The notes under the pieces: generated by a model
What the model was told of the DNA's origin: nothing
What the model saw: the letters and a program-made list of their open reading frames with translations, nothing else
Databases searched by the model: none
Program-made: the position numbers and the translations under genes
In this document: one piece after another, positions 14,668 through 22,228 of the stretch
Layout of the letters: each line of letters begins with the position of its first letter
Numbering within the stretch: the stretch's first letter is position 1
Assembly: GCA_030647775.1 (NCBI GenBank)
Contig: JAUSJC010000008.1
Coordinates: 1 to 47,466, forward strand
From: Candidatus Curtissbacteria bacterium
Lineage (GTDB): Bacteria > Patescibacteria > Microgenomatia > Curtissbacterales > GWA2-41-24
Direction of reading: 5' to 3'
Length of the DNA stretch: 47,466 nt

Positions 14668-14697
14668 ATATTATCATGCTTTTTATCTATATGACAA
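14668..14697 (-). promoter_or_regulatory. Promoter of secE-nusG-rplK-rplA
   Basis: TTGTCA (14697-14692), an 18-bp spacer and TAATAT (14673-14668) on the minus strand. The expected start near 14661 gives a leader of about 40 nt before the secE GTG. Confidence 0.6.
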
Positions 14698-14816
14698 GTG
14701 AGATCTTGCCAAATTGCAAACGGCCCAAATTGGGGTTAAAATATCCAGAGCCATGCGGTCCTCGTCCTTACAGGACTGCGGGTCTATATACCGCGCCTTC
14801 CCAGGAAGGCTTTTAT

Positions 14817-14855
14817 ATGAAGAAAGTTAGAAAAGTAGTTATCCCGGCAGCCGGT
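14817..14855 (+). pseudogene. Orphan copy of the 5' end of galU
   Basis: ATG at 14817 begins MKKVRKVVIPAAG, then runs into unrelated sequence. The intact galU 145 bp downstream has KKVRKVVIPAAG near its start. The 12 shared residues use different codons at several positions (AGA/CGG, GTT/GTC, ATC/ATA, CCG/CCT, GCA/GCG). A hairpin with T-run (GCCTTCC-CA-GGAAGGC-TTTT) lies directly before the ATG. The copy seems to be the original start, displaced by an insertion. Confidence 0.8.
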
Positions 14856-14961
14856 TCCCATATAGAACTTTCCGTTCGCGAGATCTATGTTCTCGCCTCA
14901 CGGTGGCGCTTATACGGGACTGATCCCGCCTTTAATTTCAATCAAATATCGGAGGTTAACT

Positions 14962-15846
14962 GTGACTAGTTCAACTAAAAAAGTTCGGAAGGTAGTCATA
15001 CCTGCGGCGGGGTTTGGAACACGCTTTTTGCCGGCGACAAAGGCAATGCCCAAAGAAATGCTGCCGATTGTCGATAAGCCCATCATCCAGTATGTGGTGG
15101 AGCAGGCGGTCGAGGCGGGGGTGGAGCAGATTGTAATTGTTACAGGATGGCATAAAAGGGCGATTGAGGATCACTTTGATCGGCATTTTGAGCTCGAAGC
15201 GCGTCTGGAAAAAGATGGTAAGCTCGAGCAACTTGAGGAAGTGCGTAGGATTTCCGATCTTGCCGATTTTGTTTATGTGCGTCAGAAGGAACCACTCGGA
15301 AACGGCCATGCGGTTTTGGTAGCAAAAGAGGTAATTGGCGATGAACCATTTTTGGTGATGTGGGGCGATGAATTTTTCCAGGCAGATCCTTGTGCGCCAG
15401 CGCAGCTGGTTGCGGCGTTTGAACAGTTGGACGCTCCGGTTATTGCCGGAGTCCGTATCGAGAAAGAGGATCTTAGTAAATACGGAATTGCCGACATCAC
15501 GCCGGTAAAAGATAACATCTTTAAAATTAATAAGATCATCGAAAAACCGGCTATAAAAGATGCTCCTTCTAACTTGGCAACACACGGCAGTTATTTGTTT
15601 ACACCGGATATTTTTGAGATTTTGGAAGGTTTAAAACCCGGTCGCAGTGGGGAAATCTGGATCGCCGATGCCATCGCAAAATTAGTTGAGAAACGTGATG
15701 TTTACGCAGTAGAGCTGGCAAACGCCAAATATTACGACTGCGGGAGTAAGATTGGATATTTGAAGACGGTTATTGATCACGGGCTTGAGCATGATGATAC
15801 AAGCGGGGAACTGCGGGAGTACCTGAGACAGCTGAAGCTGTCGTGA
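14962..15846 (+). CDS. galU: UTP--glucose-1-phosphate uridylyltransferase
   Basis: 294 aa from GTG 14962, with GGAGG 7 bases upstream. It makes UDP-glucose from UTP and glucose-1-phosphate. Seen: the nucleotide loop VVIPAAGFGTRFLPATKAMPKEMLP, DKPIIQYVVEQAVEAGVEQIVIVTG, QKEPLGNGHAVLVAK, MWGDEFF and KPGRSGEIWIADAIAKL, all standard for bacterial GalU. It supplies UDP-glucose alongside the galT-like enzyme and the hexose mutase of this window. The region 14856-14961 before it carries an unexplained insert ending in this ribosome site and start, preceded by an orphan 5' copy of the same gene. Confidence 0.95.
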   Translation: MTSSTKKVRKVVIPAAGFGTRFLPATKAMPKEMLPIVDKPIIQYVVEQAVEAGVEQIVIVTGWHKRAIEDHFDRHFELEARLEKDGKLEQLEEVRRISDLADFVYVRQKEPLGNGHAVLVAKEVIGDEPFLVMWGDEFFQADPCAPAQLVAAFEQLDAPVIAGVRIEKEDLSKYGIADITPVKDNIFKINKIIEKPAIKDAPSNLATHGSYLFTPDIFEILEGLKPGRSGEIWIADAIAKLVEKRDVYAVELANAKYYDCGSKIGYLKTVIDHGLEHDDTSGELREYLRQLKLS

Positions 15847-15849
15847 ATG

Positions 15850-16283
15850 GTGAATAGTAAATGGTAAATAGATGGAGAGTTTTAAATTTGAGAATTTGGA
15901 AATTTGGAAACTTGCGTGTGAGTATGCGGATGAAGTCCATGAATTGATCAAAAGTTTTCCGTCTGACGAAAAGTTCAGCCTGATTGGGCAACTTAACCGA
16001 TCTACTTCTTCGATACCGGATAATATAGCAGAAGGTTCTGGAGCAACAACCGTAAAAGATTTTAGTAATTACCTTCAAACTTCCGTAAAGTCTGTTTACG
16101 AATCGGTTTCTCAGCTTTACAGGGCGTGGCGAAGAGGATATATTACAAACGAACAAAGGGCATATTTTTATGAGAAAGCGAAGACTTTGGTTGGGAAAAT
16201 TATGGCTTTCAAAAAAAGCATTAACGCAAGGGGCAGATTTTAGTCCCGCTTTTTCCATTTACTATTTTCCATTTACTATTTAC
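15850..16283. mobile_element. IVS-like element: S23 gene bounded by inverted repeats
   Basis: A 22-bp arm at 15850-15871 (GTGAATAGTAAATGG then TAAATAG) matches the reverse complement of 16262-16283 at 20 of 22 positions. The arms enclose only the four-helix-bundle gene, as in the intervening sequences of 23S rRNA genes, here between protein genes. Related TAAATGGTAAATAG runs occur at about 1930-1957 and 34212-34248 without a gene. Confidence 0.6.
15872..16243 (+). CDS. Four-helix bundle protein (S23, intervening-sequence protein)
   Basis: 123 aa. FENLEIWKLACEYADEVHELIKSFPSDEKFSLIGQLNRSTSSIPDNIAEGSG is the typical S23/TIGR02436 start, including the SIPxNIAEG motif (about 47-56); the rest is two further amphipathic helices. 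These small basic-faced bundles are encoded in intervening sequences in 23S rRNA and scattered in CPR genomes; their biochemical role is not settled. The gene fills the space between two inverted TAAATGG-type repeats, which supports its being a mobile unit. Confidence 0.9.
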   Translation: MESFKFENLEIWKLACEYADEVHELIKSFPSDEKFSLIGQLNRSTSSIPDNIAEGSGATTVKDFSNYLQTSVKSVYESVSQLYRAWRRGYITNEQRAYFYEKAKTLVGKIMAFKKSINARGRF

Positions 16284-16288
16284 TGCTT

Positions 16289-16678
16289 ATGAAACACTTG
16301 GCGATATTTACGCTTGCTTCCACAAAAGACATTTTTTCTGGCAAGAAGAAAGTAGACGGCCGGTTTTCTAAAGTTAAAATTCCCCCCTTTGGCAAAGTTT
16401 GCGCCGGAGATATAGTTTTGATGAAAGTTTCCGGAGAAAAGATTGTCGGCCAGTTTTTGGTGGACCGGGTGATTAGCTTTGACCATCCGCGTGCGGAAGA
16501 ATTTGAATTTTTAAGAAAAAAGTATGGGCGAGAAATGGCAATGCCGGACTCATTTTGGCTGGCCCACGAGAAAGTTAATTATCTAACCTTAATGTTTATC
16601 CAGAACGTGACGAAATTTATTATTGCCCCGGAAGTACCGAAAAAAGATCTTAGGCCTTGGGTTGTTCTGGAGGATTAA
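16289..16678 (+). CDS. ASCH/PUA-like domain protein
   Basis: 129 aa. IPPFGKVCAGDIVLMKVSGEKIVGQFLVDRVISF has the GDxVLMK...GxxVGxFxV pattern of ASCH (PUA-like beta-barrel) proteins, thought to bind RNA or modified bases. HLAIFTLASTKDIFSGKKKVDGRFSK before it fits the family's N-terminal strand, where a substrate pocket lies. It starts right after the right arm of the S23 element. Its last 29 bases overlap the convergent regulator gene. No specific function is proposed. Confidence 0.65.
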   Translation: MKHLAIFTLASTKDIFSGKKKVDGRFSKVKIPPFGKVCAGDIVLMKVSGEKIVGQFLVDRVISFDHPRAEEFEFLRKKYGREMAMPDSFWLAHEKVNYLTLMFIQNVTKFIIAPEVPKKDLRPWVVLED

Positions 16679-17981
16679 GAGTACTTACTGGACTGAAGAA
16701 GGTTCGGTGACTTTTTGGAGATTGTATCGGTGTAATTTCTCCTGATTTTATTAGTTGCTCGACGGCGCCTCTGATACTCGAACTGTAAAGATTCAGAAGG
16801 CGGCTAATAATCGATACAGTCAATTGTCCCGGATTTTGGACAATAAGGCGCTTTATTTCTTGAATTTTTGCTTCTTTATTCGCGTTTTTGTCTGGGGAGT
16901 TTTGGCAAAAACTTATTGCGATTTGTCGGAAAAGATCTAAGTAAGCTTTTTGATTAACCTTCAATTCCGAGCCGACGTCGTTAATTTCTTGGCCCTCTAT
17001 GTTTTGGCTCCATTTTACAAGCGGTTCGACGACCTGTTCGACAACCTTTCGGCCCAAAAATGTTAGCGAAACGTCTGAATAATGATATTTGTAAAATTTA
17101 TCCCTTGCCAAAAGCCCTTCACGAGCGAAATGGGAAAGGATTCCCTCCGTTGTCAGCCGATCCGCTCGATTATACTTTTTTTTAATGAATTGAGTTACAC
17201 TGTCGGTAGTAATGGGAATGCCTAAACCCGCTAGCACATCTATGGCCTCTTTGGTTCGTGGTGAATATATTGATAAGGATTTCCTTTGGTTGTCTGTATA
17301 AATTGGCCAGTTCGAAAAGTTACTACCCCTTTCCGTTATTTGGTAAGTCACCACCGATTGTCCGGCTCCAAGATCTGCGCTTTCTAAGGTGACGAGCCCG
17401 GCTGCTTCAAGTTTCTGGAGATGTTTTGATAATGTGTCCTCGGGGGTGTCAGTATTGCGAGCTAGGTCCACAATCCTTAACTGATTTTCTCTAGACAAAG
17501 TTCTAAGAATCTGTACGCGTACGGTAGAGGTGGTTCTTACTATGTTCCCTTGACTGTCTACTTTACTTTGGGATTTATTACCAAATACTGATATGGGGTC
17601 TACCCCAAGGTCCAGAAGCCTTTGCCAGGTGAAAATGAGGACAGGCTTAATTTTGATACCAAAGTCTGTCAGTGACCATTCCATATCGTCCAATGTTGAT
17701 TTTGCCACAAGGCCAAGAGGTTCTATAGAATAAAGGTAGCCCTGCGTGGTCCACGGGGTTACAACTTTCATGCCGGCCGTTTCATTCATGGCTTTATCTA
17801 TGTTTACGTAAGTCTCCCACTGTTTTGTCGAAGGCATAGTTAAAACAGTTAACGTCCTGGCTCCGTTTTGCGCTATTTTTAATAGAGTGCTTAGGCGTAG
17901 GCGCTGTTCGGACGTTTCTACCCTCTCGACTTTTCTATTTGCCGGAGATTCATTGATAGGTCTTTCCATTGTTGTCATCAC
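16650..17981 (-). CDS. Multi-winged-helix protein, probable transcription regulator
   Basis: 443 aa (GTG 17981 or ATG 17978). At least three helix-turn-helix-like segments appear: 150-210 (VRVQILRTLSRENQLRIVDLARNTDTPEDTLSKHLQKLEAAGLVTLE, ArsR-like), about 250-320 (LAGLGIPITTDSVTQFIKKKYNRADRLTTEGILSHFAREGLL) and about 385-430 (EIKRLIVQNPGQLTVSIISRLLNLYSSSIRGAVEQLIKSGEI). The first 130 residues also look winged-helix-like (LLKIAQNGARTLTVLTMPS...LEPLGLVAKST). No sensor domain or membrane segment is seen. It could bind an extended operator or act as a DNA-end or replication adaptor. Family not recognised. Confidence 0.6.
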   Translation of the reverse strand: MMTTMERPINESPANRKVERVETSEQRLRLSTLLKIAQNGARTLTVLTMPSTKQWETYVNIDKAMNETAGMKVVTPWTTQGYLYSIEPLGLVAKSTLDDMEWSLTDFGIKIKPVLIFTWQRLLDLGVDPISVFGNKSQSKVDSQGNIVRTTSTVRVQILRTLSRENQLRIVDLARNTDTPEDTLSKHLQKLEAAGLVTLESADLGAGQSVVTYQITERGSNFSNWPIYTDNQRKSLSIYSPRTKEAIDVLAGLGIPITTDSVTQFIKKKYNRADRLTTEGILSHFAREGLLARDKFYKYHYSDVSLTFLGRKVVEQVVEPLVKWSQNIEGQEINDVGSELKVNQKAYLDLFRQIAISFCQNSPDKNANKEAKIQEIKRLIVQNPGQLTVSIISRLLNLYSSSIRGAVEQLIKSGEITPIQSPKSHRTFFSPVSTLNPPEQPKA

Positions 17982-17986
17982 CCTAT

Positions 17987-18016
17987 AGTATAGTACATTT
18001 GGATGGTGTCCAGCAA
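17987..18016 (-). promoter_or_regulatory. Promoter of the multi-winged-helix gene
   Basis: TTGCTG (18016-18011), an 18-bp spacer and TATACT (17992-17987). Transcription would begin within a few bases of the GTG/ATG at 17981/17978, a leaderless or nearly leaderless message. TACTATACTATAG overlaps the -10. Confidence 0.5.
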
Positions 18017-18022
18017 TTAGTG

Positions 18023-18382
18023 TTAGACCTTAAATTTTCCCATGCGGATTTTGGGGCCGCCAATTCCAAGCTTCCATAGCTTATAGCGGTTGTGGGTGGA
18101 GGAGACGATGATGCGGTCCGATTGCTGCAAAAGTAAGCGCGTCACAAATTTGGGAACGGGCGGGTTTTCAAAACCCTGAATCCAGAAAAATTTTTTGCCG
18201 GAGAGCCTTGACAGAAGGACTGCGGCCATCTGCTGGGGTTTGGGCTTTTGGATCCAGATAAAATCGAATCTTTTTCTATTTTTAATCTTTTTGAAAGTTT
18301 GGCCAAACGAGGTGTGTTCCTTAATGGTGAGGATGCGGGGGTGAGACACCAAAATCGGTTTAAAGTTTTTTACATATGACAC
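18023..18382 (-). CDS. Glycosyltransferase-like N-terminal fragment
   Basis: 119 aa: FKKIKNRKRFDFIWIQKPKPQQMAAVLLSRLSGKKFFWIQGFENPP followed by FVTRLLLQQSDRIIVSSTHNRYKLWKLGI. The pattern of a buried strand, a helix and then ADxIIVSS resembles the first Rossmann domain of GT4 glycosyltransferases. The donor-binding half is absent, so it is either truncated or a short accessory protein. The downstream sequence up to 17982 shows no continuation. It starts near repeats at 18383. Function uncertain. Confidence 0.45.
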   Translation of the reverse strand: MSYVKNFKPILVSHPRILTIKEHTSFGQTFKKIKNRKRFDFIWIQKPKPQQMAAVLLSRLSGKKFFWIQGFENPPVPKFVTRLLLQQSDRIIVSSTHNRYKLWKLGIGGPKIRMGKFKV

Positions 18383-18391
18383 AAAGTTAAG

Positions 18392-18532
18392 TTAATGGTT
18401 GATGGTTGATTGTTCATAGTAAGAAGGATTTCTAGCTTGGAATTTAACATCAAAACTCCGACTTAGCAATAGGGAGAAATTGGATCAAAAGCGGTCAATA
18501 AAACCATGAACTATGAACGATGAACTATTTAC
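18392..18532. repeat. Imperfect inverted repeats in a 272-bp gap
   Basis: ATGGTTGATGGTTGATTG-TTCATAGT near 18394-18420 opposes ACTATGAACGATGAACTATT near 18507-18528. No frame lies between them. 18550-18640 has short TTAGG/TTTTAGG and CCCAATTACC runs. The layout recalls the S23 element but without a gene. Confidence 0.45.
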
Positions 18533-18654
18533 TTATCTTTGCTACACTGGAAGTAGCTAGGCTATTAGGTTTTTAGGACATTAGGCTTTTAGGAGATTTT
18601 ACCCAATTGCCCAATAACCCAATTACCTAACGACCTACTCGAGGGGGTGATTTT

Positions 18655-18927
18655 ATGTCTGACGATTCAGATTACAAAAGTCTGCTTTCGGATCTAATCC
18701 GCAAACAAATGGTGATGTTAGGGCCAGCGGTTGCTCTTTCCAAAGCCAGGAAGGTTACCGGTTTAAGTGTGGATGAAAGTGGGGAAGTGAGCGCAATTTC
18801 GGGAGATCCGCAAGAGGCGCTTAAGGCACTAGCCGGTGAATATATGGCACTTTCCGGGCAGATCGCGCAAATGACACTCGACTCGCTTTTGGAAAAATAT
18901 CCGGGAATTAAAAAACAAAACAGCTAA
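18655..18927 (+). CDS. Hypothetical 90-aa protein heading a two-component operon
   Basis: MSDDSDYKSLLSDLIRKQMVMLGPAVALSKARKVTGLSVDESGEVS...EALKALAGEYMALSGQIAQMTLDSLLEKYP. It looks like a small helical domain around a short beta hairpin and has no membrane segment. A strong GAGGGGGTGAT ribosome site precedes the ATG. It ends one base before the kinase start and is surely co-translated with it, so it is probably a sensor, adaptor or allosteric partner of the kinase (inference). Family not recognised with certainty. Confidence 0.7.
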   Translation: MSDDSDYKSLLSDLIRKQMVMLGPAVALSKARKVTGLSVDESGEVSAISGDPQEALKALAGEYMALSGQIAQMTLDSLLEKYPGIKKQNS

Positions 18928-18928
18928 C

Positions 18929-20665
18929 GTGGATCTGACGACGCTTTCTTTAGCTACCATAACAATTATTGGCACGCTTGCCGGGATCGCCGGTTACTTT
19001 TTGATGCGCCAAAAGTTTGAGCGCGAGCTGGAAATAGGTCGTACAAGGCAGGAGATGCTTTCACAGAAAGCTTATGAGACGGCGGTTTTAGCAGAGATTG
19101 GCGACAGGATTGGCTATTCTCTGGATGGGGCTAAGATCGTAGAAATTATTTCGGGGTCACTGGGGAAACTTTTGCCCTACAGTGCGGTTTCCTACATTAT
19201 CCTAGATCCGAAAGAGAGCAGGATTAAATTCTTCTGTATGGTTTCCGAGACGGTTTCGTCTGATTTTGTCCGTGAGGTAAAAACCAAAATGCTGGCGGCG
19301 GTAACGGAGATGAATCAGGAGCCGGTAGTTGACAGCCAGATCGATGAGACGATTTCCGGCGCAATTTTGGATGACACGCAAGCGGATACGGTAGCCTCGT
19401 TTTTTAATTTGCCGGTCATAATTTCGGGGAAACTTGCCGGCCTTATTAATGTTTCTTCAAAAATGCCCGGACAATACGGCGAGAAAAACACCGAGGTTTT
19501 ATATAGGATTGCTAAGCAGGCTTCGGAAGCAGTTTCCAGGCTTCAGGATGTTTTGGAAAATGAAAAGGGAAGGCTGGCGCAGGCTGTGGATTCCCTTTCC
19601 GACGGGCTTCTGATGGTTGATACCAAATACCAGCTTGCCATCGTTAATAAAAAACTCAAAAATCTTCTTGGAGTTGGCGAAAAACCGGAAATTTTTGATA
19701 TTGTCAACGCGCTTTCCGGGCAGCTCGACTTAAGGACAAAGATGGAAGAGGCAACTCGCAAGGGAGAAGTTGCGCTTCAGGAAATTAATGTCAAGGATAA
19801 AACCCTGCAGGTCTTTGCCGACCGGGTGATGGACCGGGATAATACTCGCCCTATGGGCGTGGTGGTGCTTTTCCATGATATTACCGATGCCAGGGCACTT
19901 GAGAGGCTGCGATCCGACTTTACTTCGATGATGGTGCATGAGCTGCGGGCGCCGTTAACTTCCATTAGGTCTTCTGTTGAAATTTTGAAACCGGAAGCCG
20001 AGAAGAGCGAAAACGAAAAGAAATATCTGGGGATTATTGATTCAACTTCCGGGATAATGCTGGAACTTGTTAACGACCTTTTGGACGTTGCCAAACTGGA
20101 ATCGGGGAAGTTTGACATTATTGGCGCAAATGATGACCTTGGTGCGGTCATAAAGGAACGGGCAGAAAGTTTTGAACCGGTGGCGGGTGCTAAAAACCTC
20201 AAGATTACAGTTAATATTGAGGAGGGGCTGCCGCAAGCCTACTTTGATAAAATCCGTACCAGACAGGTTCTTTCCAATTTGCTCTCAAACGCTGTTAAAT
20301 ATTCCCAGACCGGGGCGATTACGGTTGGCGCCAAAAAGGAAGCTGTAAACGGGAACACGGTTGACATTTTAGTTTCTGTTGCCGATACTGGAATTGGTAT
20401 CGACGCGGAGGATATTGAAAAATTGTTTTCCAGATTTGGCCAGCTGGCTGCCGGCAGAAGTGCAGGAGCAACCAAGAGTTCCGGCCTCGGGCTTTTTATT
20501 GCCAAAGGGATAGTCGAAGGACAAGGAGGGAAGATCTGGGTTGAATCGCAGGGGGCAGGAACCGGAAGCACATTTTATTTCACGGTGCCAATTGGGCGCG
20601 AAGAGCATAAAACAGTAGAGGAACACCCGATAGTTTTTTCGACAAAGAAGGTAGCACAAGCATAA
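18929..20665 (+). CDS. Sensor histidine kinase (TM-GAF-PAS-HisKA-HATPase)
   Basis: 578 aa from a GTG start. One membrane helix (about 4-26, TLSLATITIIGTLAGIAGYFLM) and a short coiled coil lead to a GAF-like domain (about 45-205), a PAS domain (about 215-325, DSLSDGLLMVDTKYQLAIVNKKL...GVVVLFHDITDA), HisKA with phospho-acceptor His337 in MMVHELRAPLTSIRS, and the ATPase: N box LSNLLSNAVKYS, G1 DTGIGID, F box LFSRFG, G2 SSGLGLFIAKG. All catalytic boxes are intact. With no periplasmic loop it should sense a cytoplasmic or membrane signal. It is operonic with the 90-aa protein and the CheY-like regulator. Confidence 0.95.
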   Translation: MDLTTLSLATITIIGTLAGIAGYFLMRQKFERELEIGRTRQEMLSQKAYETAVLAEIGDRIGYSLDGAKIVEIISGSLGKLLPYSAVSYIILDPKESRIKFFCMVSETVSSDFVREVKTKMLAAVTEMNQEPVVDSQIDETISGAILDDTQADTVASFFNLPVIISGKLAGLINVSSKMPGQYGEKNTEVLYRIAKQASEAVSRLQDVLENEKGRLAQAVDSLSDGLLMVDTKYQLAIVNKKLKNLLGVGEKPEIFDIVNALSGQLDLRTKMEEATRKGEVALQEINVKDKTLQVFADRVMDRDNTRPMGVVVLFHDITDARALERLRSDFTSMMVHELRAPLTSIRSSVEILKPEAEKSENEKKYLGIIDSTSGIMLELVNDLLDVAKLESGKFDIIGANDDLGAVIKERAESFEPVAGAKNLKITVNIEEGLPQAYFDKIRTRQVLSNLLSNAVKYSQTGAITVGAKKEAVNGNTVDILVSVADTGIGIDAEDIEKLFSRFGQLAAGRSAGATKSSGLGLFIAKGIVEGQGGKIWVESQGAGTGSTFYFTVPIGREEHKTVEEHPIVFSTKKVAQA

Positions 20666-20669
20666 GAAT

Positions 20670-21053
20670 ATGGCCAATATAATCATAGTTGAAGATGATA
20701 TTAATCTGTCTACTATTTATAAACAGAAGCTGACCGAGGGGGGGCACAATGTTACTGTCGTACCCGATACGGAAGCGGTCAAGCAGATTTTAACAGTGAA
20801 GCCAAGCTTGGTGCTTTTGGATATTTTAATGCCCAATGTTTCGGGTTTGGATATTTTGCGTGAAGTGAAGGCGGATACGATGGGATCCGTTATCCCGATT
20901 ATACTTCTTACCAATGTTGCCGAGGATACAAGTATTGCCAAGGGTTTGCAGTATGGTGCCTACGGTTACCTTTTGAAATCAGAAACTACCCCTGACCAGG
21001 TTTTGTCCAGAGTGAACATGGCACTTGAAGAAACGGTTCCGGCGGCTCCTTAA
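20670..21053 (+). CDS. Response regulator, receiver domain only
   Basis: 127 aa CheY-like receiver. Acidic pair Asp9/Asp10 (VEDD), phospho-acceptor Asp51 (VLLDILMP), a switch Thr in IILLTN and the conserved Lys in YLLKSE are present. There is no output domain, so it must act by protein contact, for example on a motility or pilus motor or a further kinase. The start is 4 bases past the kinase stop. Confidence 0.95.
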   Translation: MANIIIVEDDINLSTIYKQKLTEGGHNVTVVPDTEAVKQILTVKPSLVLLDILMPNVSGLDILREVKADTMGSVIPIILLTNVAEDTSIAKGLQYGAYGYLLKSETTPDQVLSRVNMALEETVPAAP

Positions 21054-21117
21054 GAGTACCGGGGTTAAAAGGCCGCCGGTCCATGAGGGCCTCTGGCCGG
21101 AGGGAGGTGATTAATTT

Positions 21118-21294
21118 ATGAAATTTGATATGAAAGCTTGTACACAACCTCACGCACTTTTACATAGTCTAACAGGTATTGGTCTCGGTCTTATTCTTGT
21201 TGCTCTTGTGCCAAGCCTGGTTGCTAATGCTTTGATGTTTGGTGTCGTTGTCGTTGTTGTCGGCGTTGTCGGCGAAATGATGGTTAAGAAGTGA
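21118..21294 (+). CDS. Small membrane protein, 58 aa
   Basis: MKFDMKACTQPHALLHSLTGIGLGLILVALVPSL, then VANALMFGVVVVVVGVVGEMMVKK. It has two hydrophobic segments (about 16-34 and 38-53) with a charged C-terminus. An excellent ribosome site (GGAGGGAGGTGA) lies 7-10 bases before the ATG. It directly follows the response regulator and may belong to the same operon. A CGAAA...TTTCG hairpin follows the stop (about 21297-21336). No family is recognised, but the ribosome site makes the gene convincing. Confidence 0.75.
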   Translation: MKFDMKACTQPHALLHSLTGIGLGLILVALVPSLVANALMFGVVVVVVGVVGEMMVKK

Positions 21295-21387
21295 TCGAAA
21301 ACCTTTCCGGTTTAAAGGCCGGTAAGCGTTTCGAGCTTGATTGTTTTTTGTGGAGAATTTGGCCCCGTTCAGTTTACATGAATGGGG

Positions 21388-21416
21388 TTGACATTGAGTG
21401 ACTGTGCCTATAAAAT
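21388..21416 (+). promoter_or_regulatory. Promoter of the RRM protein gene
   Basis: TTGACA (21388-21393), a 17-bp spacer and TAAAAT (21411-21416), with a TATAAA two bases earlier. The leader is about 118 nt, long for this genome, and could be regulatory, as in cold-shock genes. Confidence 0.65.
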
Positions 21417-21541
21417 ATGGTTATCGCCAGTATTTGGGCGGGAGCAAGAACTATATAAGTTTACATTTTATTTCCCCATTTTTAATGTCCCATATATTTT
21501 TAAACTAAATTTATCGTGAAGAAAGGAGAGTGATTTTTTAA

Positions 21542-21808
21542 ATGTCAGCAAAATTATTTGTAGGCAGTTTGCCGTTTACAACGACTTCAGACGAACTTAG
21601 AGAAGTTTTCGCCAAAGCCGGGCAAGTTACCGAAGCTAATGTCGTTATGGATAAAATGACAGGCCGATCGAGAGGATTCGGATTTGTCGAAATGGCAACA
21701 GAGGAAGATGCGAAAAAAGCAATTGATTCTTTGAACGGAACCGAAGTCGGTGGACGCAAGATCTTTGTTTCTGAAGCAAAACCTCAAGCACCAAGAGACG
21801 ACCGTTAA
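21542..21808 (+). CDS. RNA-binding protein with one RRM domain
   Basis: 88 aa, almost entirely one RRM: RNP2 KLFVGSLP (about 4-11), RNP1 SRGFGFVEM (about 43-51) with both aromatic residues, and a short basic tail. Bacterial single-RRM proteins of this type (cyanobacterial Rbp-like) bind RNA and are often cold-induced. AAAGGAG lies 13 bases upstream. It has its own promoter and terminator, so it is monocistronic. Confidence 0.95.
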   Translation: MSAKLFVGSLPFTTTSDELREVFAKAGQVTEANVVMDKMTGRSRGFGFVEMATEEDAKKAIDSLNGTEVGGRKIFVSEAKPQAPRDDR

Positions 21809-21841
21809 ATTTTCTTTTGAAAATTTGAATTTGGCAAGAGC

Positions 21842-21863
21842 GCGCACTAATGTGTGCTTTTTT
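21842..21863 (+). terminator. Terminator of the RRM gene
   Basis: GCGCAC-TAAT-GTGTGC (21842-21857, with one G-U pair) followed by six T. Confidence 0.8.
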
Positions 21864-21879
21864 GCCGTGGATTAGTTCA

Positions 21880-22176
21880 TCAGGTTTTATTCGGCAGGCT
21901 ATTTATGAGGGCGTCGAATTTAGCGAGCGTTGCTTTCTGCTTTGCATCAATTGGTTTTTCCCCATAAACCTCATGAGTAATATTTAGGGCGGAATCTTTT
22001 TCTCCGGTGTTTATTAAATGCTTGAAAGTAGTAGAGATAGCTAGGGTAAAGGCTTCGTTGCCATTGAATTCTTCCCTATCTTCAATAAGTCTGCGAAGTA
22101 TTTTGCGATAATATTCTTTTCCAGGTTCTGGTAATGTTGTAACTGCACCCTCTGTACCTTCCCGTTCGGTGACCAT
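21880..22176 (-). CDS. Hypothetical protein, 98 aa
   Basis: EYYRKILRRLIEDREEFNGNEAFTLAISTTFKHLINTGEKDSALNITHEVYGEKPIDAKQKATLAKFDALIN. It is soluble and mostly helical with a flexible N-terminus (MVTEREGTEGAVTTLPEPG). It lies 50 bp past the peptidase stop on the same strand and might be co-transcribed. No family recognised. Its composition matches the neighbours. Confidence 0.6.
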   Translation of the reverse strand: MVTEREGTEGAVTTLPEPGKEYYRKILRRLIEDREEFNGNEAFTLAISTTFKHLINTGEKDSALNITHEVYGEKPIDAKQKATLAKFDALINSLPNKT

Positions 22177-22228
22177 AGCTTAGCCTCTAGCTAAATTTAA
22201 GAACTTTATGAGGCGGAAAGCAAGGTGG

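Noticed and set aside
14646..14969. A 107-aa protein ending within the galU start region
   Set aside because: Only 13 codons match galU; the rest is promoter, hairpin and insert sequence. Treated as an orphan galU 5' end.
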